From DATELY01 sp035276085 (lineage in GTDB: Bacteria; Pseudomonadota; Gammaproteobacteria; Steroidobacterales; Steroidobacteraceae): a stretch of 49,291 nt of DNA. The DNA lies in contig DATELY010000222.1 of assembly GCA_035276085.1 (NCBI GenBank), forward strand, positions 1 through 49,291, in the 5' to 3' direction. The notes beneath the pieces are model-generated. The model ran no database searches, was not told the origin of the DNA, and saw nothing but the letters and a program-made list of their open reading frames with translations. Each line of letters begins with the position of its first letter. The first letter of the stretch is position 1. The position numbers and the translations under genes are program-made. Shown piece after piece: positions 43,456 through 49,291 of the stretch.

Positions 43456-45608
43456 TCGGCGTGATCGACGCGGTGTCCGCAGTTGACGCCGACGCATACG
43501 CACTGCTCGATGGCTCGGGCGCCGTGCGCTATGACGAGTTGCGTGAGGCAGTCAGCGCGCTCGGGAGTGTGATACGCGCAGCGGCGGCTGAACGGATTGC
43601 AGTGCTCGCCGACAATGGCCGTGCATGGGCCGCTGCGGATCTCGCGCTGTTGGCGAGCGATGCGGTGTGTGTGCCGATGCCGGCGTTCTTCAACGATCAA
43701 CAGATCGCCCACGTACTCAACGATGCCGGCATCGACTGCGTACTCACGGACCAGCCGGAGCGGGTGGCAGCCCTCGACCGCCATTTCGCACAGCGCACGA
43801 TATCCATCGCGGGACTTTCACTCCTGCAGCGTCCGCGTCCTCAGCAGGTCACCAAGCTGCCGCTCCACACGGCGAAGATCACCTACACCTCTGGCAGCAC
43901 CGGCACTCCGAAAGGTGTGTGCCTGACGCGAGCGAGCATCGAGCGAGTCGCATGGTCGTTGCATGAGAGCACGCAATCCCTCGGAATTCGGCGTCATCTC
44001 TGCCTGCTGCCTTTGCCGACGCTGCTGGAGAACATCGCCGGGCTCTATGTGCCGCTGCTCTCGGGCGCGACGTGTTGCGTACCGAGCGTGAGCGCGACGG
44101 GAGTGGGTTACGGCGGATTGGATGCACGACGGCTGCTGAGCTGTATCGAGCACTATCGTCCCGACAGTCTCGTTCTGGTGCCGGAGCTGCTGCGCGTGCT
44201 CGTGCGAGCGGCCACTGAGGGCTGGAGACCCACGCAACCGTTCAAGTTCATTGCAGTGGGCGGCGCGCGGGTCGGCGGCGAAGAGGTGCTTGAGGCTCAC
44301 GCGCTGGGTCTGCCGGTGTATGAGGGGTATGGCTTGAGCGAATGCGCGTCCGTCGTTTGCCTCAACACGCCCGAAGCGACGCGCATCGGCACCGTAGGGC
44401 GCGTACTGCCGCATGCGTGCGTGCGCGTCGATGCGCACGGCGAGTTGCACGTGAGTGGCGCAACGATGAGCGGTTATCTCGGCGAGGATCATCACGCCAA
44501 TACCGAGATCGCCACTGGCGATCTGGCCAGCATCGACGCCGATGGTTTCGTCACGATCCACGGCCGTGCGAAGAACCTGATCATCACCAGTCTCGGCCGG
44601 AACATCTCTCCTGAGTGGGTGGAGAGTGAGCTGTTGCAGGATCCCGTGATCGCGCAGGTGATGGTCGTTGGCGAGGCACGACCCTCACTTGGTGCGCTGA
44701 TCGTGAGTGCCGGCAGCGACGAGCAGATCGAATGTGCCGTGCAGCGAGCCAACTCGCGGCTGCCGAACTACGCGCAGATCCGCGACTGGAAACGGGTGCC
44801 CCAACCTTTTTCGGCGCGAGCAGGACTACTCACGGCGAACGGTCGCCTGCGCCGTGCAGCGATCGCATCGCGCTACGAGGGGGCGCTCATGAGCCCGTCG
44901 CAAGATCGGCCCACTGCGGTTGATGGAGAATCGATGACGCTGTACGAAGCCCTCATTCGCGCGACGGCTCATGAGCGCGAATACCTGCTGACCGCGCCGG
45001 TGATTCAACGCGCATTGAGCGGTTCGATCACACGCCCGCTCTACCTCGCCTTCCTCACCCAGGCATACCACCATGTGCGGCATACCGTGCCTCTGATGAG
45101 GACCGTCGGCTCGCGTCTGCCGGCGCGGCTCGCGTGGCTGCGTGAGCACATCGAGCACTACATCGAGGAAGAGCAGGGCCACGACGAATGGATACTGAAC
45201 GACATCGACGCGGCAGGCGGTGATCGCACGATCGCTGCCGCGGCTGCTGCCGTGGCGATTCCGACCGACGCGATGGTCGCCTATGCCTACGACATGGTCA
45301 CGCGAGGAAATCCGGCGGGTTTCTTCGGCATGGTGCATGTGCTGGAGGGTACGAGCGCGGCGGTCGCGCTGAATGCCGCAAACCGGATTCAGACGACCCT
45401 GGGCTTGCCGTCGCACGCCTTCACGTACTTGCGCAGTCACGGGCAGCTCGATCAGGAGCACGTCCAGCACCTCGCCGGCATCGTGAATCGACTCGACCAT
45501 CCGCAAGACCGTGAGTCCGTGGTGCGCTGTGCCCGTGCAATCTACTGGCTCTATGGGCAGATGTTCCGCGCGCTCGAGCGCGAAGCTGCGTTGAGGAAGA
45601 CGGCATGA
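43452..45608 (+). CDS. Fusion of AMP-forming acyl ligase and haem-oxygenase-like diiron oxidase
   Basis: A 718-residue two-domain protein. Residues 1 to about 475 form an ANL adenylating domain: TSGSTGTPKG (146-155), VYEGYGLSECASVV (289-302), TGDLASIDADG (355-365), GRAKNLIITSLGRN (371-384). The C-terminal catalytic Lys (GK) is replaced by Arg in TANGRLRR (461-468). Residues about 495-718 form a TenA/haem-oxygenase-like helical domain with likely metal ligands: EEEQGH (572-577), E632 and the pattern His663-x3-Asp667-x2-His670, as in CADD-type and UndA-type diiron oxidases. In other genomes I know these as separate neighbouring genes, so this looks like a fusion. It may activate a carboxylic acid and oxidise it on the same chain. 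Product unknown. Confidence 0.85.
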   Translation: MIGVIDAVSAVDADAYALLDGSGAVRYDELREAVSALGSVIRAAAAERIAVLADNGRAWAAADLALLASDAVCVPMPAFFNDQQIAHVLNDAGIDCVLTDQPERVAALDRHFAQRTISIAGLSLLQRPRPQQVTKLPLHTAKITYTSGSTGTPKGVCLTRASIERVAWSLHESTQSLGIRRHLCLLPLPTLLENIAGLYVPLLSGATCCVPSVSATGVGYGGLDARRLLSCIEHYRPDSLVLVPELLRVLVRAATEGWRPTQPFKFIAVGGARVGGEEVLEAHALGLPVYEGYGLSECASVVCLNTPEATRIGTVGRVLPHACVRVDAHGELHVSGATMSGYLGEDHHANTEIATGDLASIDADGFVTIHGRAKNLIITSLGRNISPEWVESELLQDPVIAQVMVVGEARPSLGALIVSAGSDEQIECAVQRANSRLPNYAQIRDWKRVPQPFSARAGLLTANGRLRRAAIASRYEGALMSPSQDRPTAVDGESMTLYEALIRATAHEREYLLTAPVIQRALSGSITRPLYLAFLTQAYHHVRHTVPLMRTVGSRLPARLAWLREHIEHYIEEEQGHDEWILNDIDAAGGDRTIAAAAAAVAIPTDAMVAYAYDMVTRGNPAGFFGMVHVLEGTSAAVALNAANRIQTTLGLPSHAFTYLRSHGQLDQEHVQHLAGIVNRLDHPQDRESVVRCARAIYWLYGQMFRALEREAALRKTA

Positions 45609-46453
45609 AGATGACGCAAGCGCGAGTGCTGTTGACGGGTGCCAGCGGTGGCATCGGCGCCGCGACCGCTCGCGAGCTGCTGATGCGCGGTGCCAGCGTG
45701 CTGCTAAACGGCCGCAATGAAGTGCTTTTGCGGCAACTGCAGGGACATCTTGGTCATCCAGACCGCCTCGATATCTGCGCCGCGGATCTGACCGATGCGG
45801 CCGATCGCGAGCGACTGTGTCTACGTGCGAGAAGCTGGCACGGCGGTATCAACACGTTGATCAACAACGCCGGCGTGAGCGAGCTCAAACTGTTCGACCA
45901 TTGTGCGCCGGACGATTTCGAACGCATGCTCGCGATCAACCTGATCGCGCCGATGCAGTTGTGCCGTGACCTGCTGCCGCATCTACGCCCACAGCCGAAG
46001 GCGTGCATCGTCAACGTCGGATCGGTCATGGGCGCGCTGGGCTTGCCGGGTTACAGCCTCTATTGTGCGTCGAAGTTCGGCTTGCGCGGCTTCAGTGAGG
46101 CGCTGCGGCGCGAGCTCGCCGACAGCAATGTCCACGTCCAATACATTGCACCGCGCGGTACGCAAACGCCGCTCAACAGCGCAGCCGTGATCGCAATGAA
46201 TACGGCTTTGGGCTCACGCATGGATGCTCCCGCCCGCGTGGCTCGCGAGATTGTGCATCTGCTCGAACGAGGACACGCACGCCGCGTGATCGGGTGGCCT
46301 GAGAAACTGTTCGTGCGTCTCAATCAGCTGTGTCCGGCACTGATCGATCGCGCGTTGCGCAGGCAGCTGCCCGTGATCAAGCACCACGCAACATCGGATC
46401 GTGCGCTGGATATCGGTACCGCCGAATCGTTGTCGATGAGGAAACGAGCATGA
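45605..46453 (+). CDS. Short-chain dehydrogenase in the acyl-ligase/diiron-oxidase operon
   Basis: A 282-residue SDR with TGASGGIG, LINNAGV, NVGSVMGALG with the catalytic Ser, and YCASK. After the SDR core an extra C-terminal part (from about 215) has RRVIGWPEKLFVRLNQLCP, which resembles the membrane-associating tail of DltE/SDR proteins in lipid clusters. It would reduce or oxidise the product of the fused enzyme encoded upstream, and its ATG overlaps that gene's stop by four bases (ATGA). The next gene begins with the same overlap. Confidence 0.9.
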   Translation: MKMTQARVLLTGASGGIGAATARELLMRGASVLLNGRNEVLLRQLQGHLGHPDRLDICAADLTDAADRERLCLRARSWHGGINTLINNAGVSELKLFDHCAPDDFERMLAINLIAPMQLCRDLLPHLRPQPKACIVNVGSVMGALGLPGYSLYCASKFGLRGFSEALRRELADSNVHVQYIAPRGTQTPLNSAAVIAMNTALGSRMDAPARVAREIVHLLERGHARRVIGWPEKLFVRLNQLCPALIDRALRRQLPVIKHHATSDRALDIGTAESLSMRKRA

Positions 46454-47106
46454 ACACACTGACGAAGCGACTCTACGGCATCTTGCTGCTCACATTACTG
46501 GCCAACGCTTCGGCCATCGCCGCCGATCTCGATACAGACCTGTTGTCGATGCAGCAAGCCTGGGCGGCGGCCAACTATGAAACACCTGCGGGCGATGCGC
46601 GCGAGAAGGCGTTCGACAAGCTGAGCTCCGATGCCGATGCCTTCGTGCGCAAGTATCCGAATCGCGCGGAACCGTTGATCTGGCAGGGCATCGTGCTCAG
46701 CACATACGCTGGAGTGAAAGGTGGGCTCGGCGCGCTCGGACTGGCGAAGAAGTCGCGTGCTGCGCTCGAGGCCGCACTGAAGATCGACCCAAACGCACTC
46801 GAGGGCTCTGCGTATACCAGCCTGGGCACGCTCTACTACAAGGTCCCGGGGTTTCCGCTCGGCTTCGGTGATGATGACAAGGCGCAACAATACTTGGAGA
46901 AGGCGCTGGCGCTCAATCCCGGTGGCATCGATCCGAACTACTTCTATGGCGACTATCTCTTCGCGCACAAGCAATACACGCAGGCGCTACATCATTTGCA
47001 GATCGCGTTGCGCGCGCCGGCGCGCCCAGGACGTGAAGTGGCGGATCGCGGCCGCAAAGAAGAAGTTCAGGCATTGCTGACGAAAGTGAATGCGAGGCTG
47101 GGGTAG
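46450..47106 (+). CDS. Exported TPR-like repeat protein, unknown function
   Basis: A 218-residue protein with a signal peptide (GILLLTLLANASAIA). The body is helical with tetratricopeptide-like segments: EPLIWQGIVLSTYAG, SRAALEAALKIDPNALEGSA, QQYLEKALALNPGG and ALHHLQIALRAP. It is probably periplasmic and could bind the operon's product or another protein. It is the last gene of the ATGA-linked operon 42748-47106. I do not know a function for it; close relatives are often annotated as TRAP-like or hypothetical. Confidence 0.8.
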   Translation: MNTLTKRLYGILLLTLLANASAIAADLDTDLLSMQQAWAAANYETPAGDAREKAFDKLSSDADAFVRKYPNRAEPLIWQGIVLSTYAGVKGGLGALGLAKKSRAALEAALKIDPNALEGSAYTSLGTLYYKVPGFPLGFGDDDKAQQYLEKALALNPGGIDPNYFYGDYLFAHKQYTQALHHLQIALRAPARPGREVADRGRKEEVQALLTKVNARLG

Positions 47107-47232
47107 CGGTGTCGAGAAGCCAGTCCCGAGATCGTGCAGCGGGCTCGAACAAAGCGAACGGCGCGTTCAACCGCGTCAGATGCGCGCGTGTCAACGGTCA
47201 CCACACACGATTGTTCCGCTGCATCGAAGGGT

Positions 47233-47358
47233 GTGGTAAGGATCTGGCTGGTGACCTTCATGCACTACGACTTGGGCTTCTTCGATCACGAGACCGGGCG
47301 CGTGGAATGCGCGCCGAATACCGTCGAGGCGCAGGTGTTATCTATGTCTCCAGAATAA
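47233..47358 (+). pseudogene. 3' remnant of an insertion-sequence transposase (integrase-core type)
   Basis: The frame encodes RIWLVTFMHYDLGFFDHETG, then a short tail ending in LSMSPE and TAA. I recognise the WLVSFM-x-YDLGF...VLPMSPV/E ending as the C-terminus of a common integrase-core (IS481-like, family from memory) transposase. Nothing upstream matches the rest, so this is a scar. It is followed by two similar motifs, GTTATCTATGTCTCC (47337-47351) and GTTACCTATGTGCCC (47362-47376), which look like the IS end. Confidence 0.7.
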
Positions 47359-47376
47359 TCCGTTACCTATGTGCCC

Positions 47377-48080
47377 GGAACGGACCCCCTCACTGTATGG
47401 TCGGGGTGACCCGCTACGCGCTGTTCCGGCACCTCCACTGCACTGGAGAAGATGGCGTGACCGTGTCAGGTGAGGTGAATGTGTTGCTGGCGATGCATCT
47501 CCATACGGTTGTGACAGGTCGCATAGGAATGAGTTGGCACTCGATGCAAATCATGGTGAACGCACGCAAGAAAGTCAGCCCAATGAATCGCGAGAAATTC
47601 GGACGAAACTGACCGCCTGTGCGCTTCTACATGTTGCTTCGCGGCTGGTGGTATCGCACGGAAAATCGGCGAAACTCGTGACCACAGATTGTGCACGGTG
47701 CGAGCGCGTGTGAGCTGCTGAGCGAGTTTCGCTGGAAGGGCAGACATGCTCAGATCCTTGGTTCGTGCCGTCATGTAGTCCGCCCTGTGGCCGGAGGTCG
47801 TCGTAGACGAGTCATCTCGAAACTTCATGCGGGTGCCACGTTAGTCGGTGCGTCTTGAGGTCGTGGACGGTCATTCGCGTCCCTGCATCTGAGTACGGGG
47901 TCGATCAGGGAGACCGCACTGAGTAACAGCGCCGAGCGCGTAGTAGGTGGTGGGCAAAGGCGGTCCGCCGACCCGTCGATCCAGCATTTCTCGTGGGCCA
48001 ATGGCGAGTGTTGTGGCAGTGCAGCTACCGTGAGACGGAGGTCACGTCATTTGCTGATTTAAGGGTCAAGTTCCTGTGGA
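47377..48080. other. Gene-poor region between IS scar and toxin-antitoxin pair
   Basis: About 700 bases. Open frames occur on both strands (up to 120 codons at 47466-47828 minus) but none has a recognisable domain or ribosome-binding site. No RNA gene was recognised. It is probably decayed DNA left by mobile elements. Confidence 0.5.
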
Positions 48081-48115
48081 TTGACGGCGTCGTCAAATAT
48101 GCGTATCTTGCGCAT
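48081..48115 (+). promoter_or_regulatory. Sigma-70 promoter with two overlapping palindromes (toxin-antitoxin operon)
   Basis: TTGACG (48081-48086) and TATCTT (48104-48109) are separated by 17 bp. The -35 lies in TTGACG-gcgt-CGTCAA (48081-48096), a perfect palindrome. The -10 lies within ATGCG-N7-CGCAT (48099-48115). Such placement fits autorepression by the antitoxin. Confidence 0.6.
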
Positions 48116-48141
48116 GTTCCGTAAGTCACGGGTTCATCGAC

Positions 48142-48411
48142 ATGGCTGCTATCACTGCTACAGAGTTTGCTAAGAGCTTCGGCCGATACAAGGAGGAAGC
48201 CCAGCGAGAACCAGTGGCGATCACGAGCTACGGTCGCGTCAGTGGATATTTTGTATCTGCTCACGAATACGAGGAGTTGCGCCGGCTGCGAGAGTTTGAG
48301 CGCCGTGTCTACCGGCTCAAGGGACTTCCGAAAGACGTAGTCGATGCGATCAAGAAAGCCCGCATGGATTCCGCCCACGATCATCTCAACGCTTTGTTGG
48401 ACGATAAGTAG
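48142..48411 (+). CDS. PhD/YefM-family antitoxin
   Basis: An 89-residue protein with the Phd/YefM DNA-binding start: ITATEFAKSFGRYKEEAQ, then EPVAITSYGRVSGYFVSAHEYEEL, the strand-helix arrangement of the family. The C-terminal part is Lys/Arg- and Asp-rich and would wrap around the toxin. It would neutralise the toxin encoded 28 bases downstream and repress the operon promoter at 48081-48115. Start ATG follows GTTCATCGAC with no strong ribosome-binding site. Confidence 0.85.
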   Translation: MAAITATEFAKSFGRYKEEAQREPVAITSYGRVSGYFVSAHEYEELRRLREFERRVYRLKGLPKDVVDAIKKARMDSAHDHLNALLDDK

Positions 48412-48439
48412 CCCGGCAATCCTTCTTTGAGTTCGCGCC

Positions 48440-48883
48440 ATGGCAGGCTTCCCCGAACCACATGTCGGCCTTGTGATCTCCTACGCCTATTTGTGGAGCG
48501 ACGAAGCCGAGCAAGGACAGGTCGAGGGACGCAAAGATCGGCCTTGTGCGATCGTCGTCGCGCTCGAAAATCCTGAACCGAAGCTGCGAAAGCAAGTCGC
48601 GGTGGTTCCCATAACGCACACGCCACCTCACGATCCGCGTCTTGCTATCGAGATTCCGCCTCGTGTGAGGGAGCACCTCGGATTGGACGACCAACGATCC
48701 TGGGTCGTCCTCAACGAGTTCAATGTCTTCACTTGGCCTGGCTTCGATTTGCGTCCGATCAAAAGCAAAGATGGTCGCGTGGACTACGGCTTCTTGCCGC
48801 CTCGATTCTTCGACCAGCTCATCGCCAGAATTCAGGAACTCGAGAAAGAGGGCGATGTAGTTCGGACTTCGCGCGACGAGTGA
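48440..48883 (+). CDS. PemK/MazF-like toxin
   Basis: A 147-residue protein. It begins HVGLVISYAYLW, then EGRKDRPCAIVVAL, VVPITHTPP, and SWVVLNEFNVFTWPGFDLRP. This order matches a family of PemK/MazF-like growth inhibitors that differ somewhat from classical MazF but keep the Arg-Pro-x-x-Val strand and the PITH segment. MazF-type toxins cut RNA. It follows a Phd/YefM antitoxin gene, the usual order with the antitoxin first. Whether it is an active ribonuclease cannot be seen from sequence. Confidence 0.78.
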   Translation: MAGFPEPHVGLVISYAYLWSDEAEQGQVEGRKDRPCAIVVALENPEPKLRKQVAVVPITHTPPHDPRLAIEIPPRVREHLGLDDQRSWVVLNEFNVFTWPGFDLRPIKSKDGRVDYGFLPPRFFDQLIARIQELEKEGDVVRTSRDE

Positions 48884-49241
48884 ACGCACGCTTCGCCATT
48901 CGCTGAAAGTCGGAATGAAGCGCTCACGCTGCTCGGCCCAATTCGGCCCCAAGGTGCGGTGCATGAGCACGATCGACGGACGATGCGGCAACCATATGCG
49001 ACGTGCGAAGAGGCGTCCGGGCTATGTGTCGGCCAACTGAGTGAGGAATCGACGAAAAAGCGGCGCCCATACGCCAGCGGTAGTCAATGAGACAATAGAA
49101 ATCAGGGATGCGTGCCGCCGATAGGGCTGCATCCAAAATGTAACGAGAATCGCCGAACGTCAACGCAACACCCGATGGTGTCATCTGCATGATTGATTGC
49201 GCAGGGATGCGCATCAGCCACCCATCAGGATCAAGGCAACC

Positions 49242-49281
49242 GGGGGAACCGGACTGGTTCGCGAGAACCAGTCGAACCCCC
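49242..49281. repeat. Strong hairpin at the right edge
   Basis: GACTGGTTC-gcga-GAACCAGTC (49252-49273) is a perfect 9-bp stem, flanked by GGGGG (49242-49246) and CCCCC (49277-49281) that can pair outside it. No T tract follows on either strand. The other ~350 bases from 48884 hold no recognisable gene; a minus-strand open frame (48924-49283) has no known domain. Confidence 0.6.
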
Positions 49282-49291
49282 AAGGTGAGTT

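Noticed and set aside
47109..47612. 168-codon open frame after the repeat-protein gene
   Set aside because: It overlaps the transposase remnant in another frame and has no protein-like character or ribosome-binding site.
48924..49283. Minus-strand open frame at the right edge
   Set aside because: No domain recognised, and a strong hairpin lies in its start region. It could be part of a gene beyond the edge, but I cannot support it.
49240..49285. tRNA-like T-stem (GGTTCGA) at the right edge
   Set aside because: No acceptor, D or anticodon arms can be built around it.

Overview
High-GC DNA, densely coding on both strands, with short intergenic gaps. Two TonB-dependent receptors, a TonB-ExbB-ExbD set, class II type c cytochromes, an outer-membrane porin and a LysR regulator indicate a Gram-negative proteobacterium. 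The mix of TonB receptors, a sulfatase and acyl-CoA catabolism resembles aerobic Gammaproteobacteria of the Steroidobacter/Nevskia kind, but no marker gene fixes the taxon.

Region 1 (1-20.3 kb) is an envelope and nutrient-uptake region. It starts with the end of a DUF1501 gene, two tandem cytochrome c'-like genes and a large TonB-dependent receptor. Facing these is a sigma-54 activator without a sensor domain. Then come tonB, a 209-bp nested palindrome, exbB and exbD, a sulfate-type binding protein, a cysteine-free rhodanese-like protein and a flavin-reductase-domain protein. Next is a nitrate-type ABC operon: binding protein, permease and a fused double ATPase, followed by a porin, a cytoplasmic NasS-like binding protein and an arylsulfatase. 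The leader of the ABC operon holds a near-consensus -24/-12 promoter, an upstream inverted repeat, two adjacent hexaloop hairpins of the kind bound by ANTAR antiterminators, and an overlapping intrinsic terminator. With the NasS-like gene downstream, this suggests NasT/NasS nitrate-responsive attenuation under a sigma-54 promoter. No nasT or nitrate reductase is in the window.

Region 2 (20.5-40.9 kb) looks like a catabolic island for a hydrophobic substrate. It has an APH-fold kinase, four-gene minus-strand operon (flavin reductase, CMD protein, acyl-CoA synthetase, SDR), a luciferase-like monooxygenase with an amidohydrolase, a TonB receptor coupled to an MFS permease, a LysR regulator, and a plus-strand run of a small unknown, a CMD protein, two SDRs, a FadJ-like enzyme, a thiolase and an acyl-CoA dehydrogenase. 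The substrate cannot be read from sequence.

Region 3 (41.2-47.1 kb) has a transglycosylase-like lipoprotein and then four genes joined by 4-base ATGA overlaps: a thermostable-hemolysin-family protein, an AMP-ligase fused to a haem-oxygenase-like diiron domain, an SDR and an exported repeat protein. This looks like a small acyl-activation and oxidation pathway of unknown product.

Region 4 (47.1-49.3 kb) is gene-poor. It holds the 3' scar of an insertion sequence and a PhD/YefM-PemK-like toxin-antitoxin pair with palindromes over its promoter.
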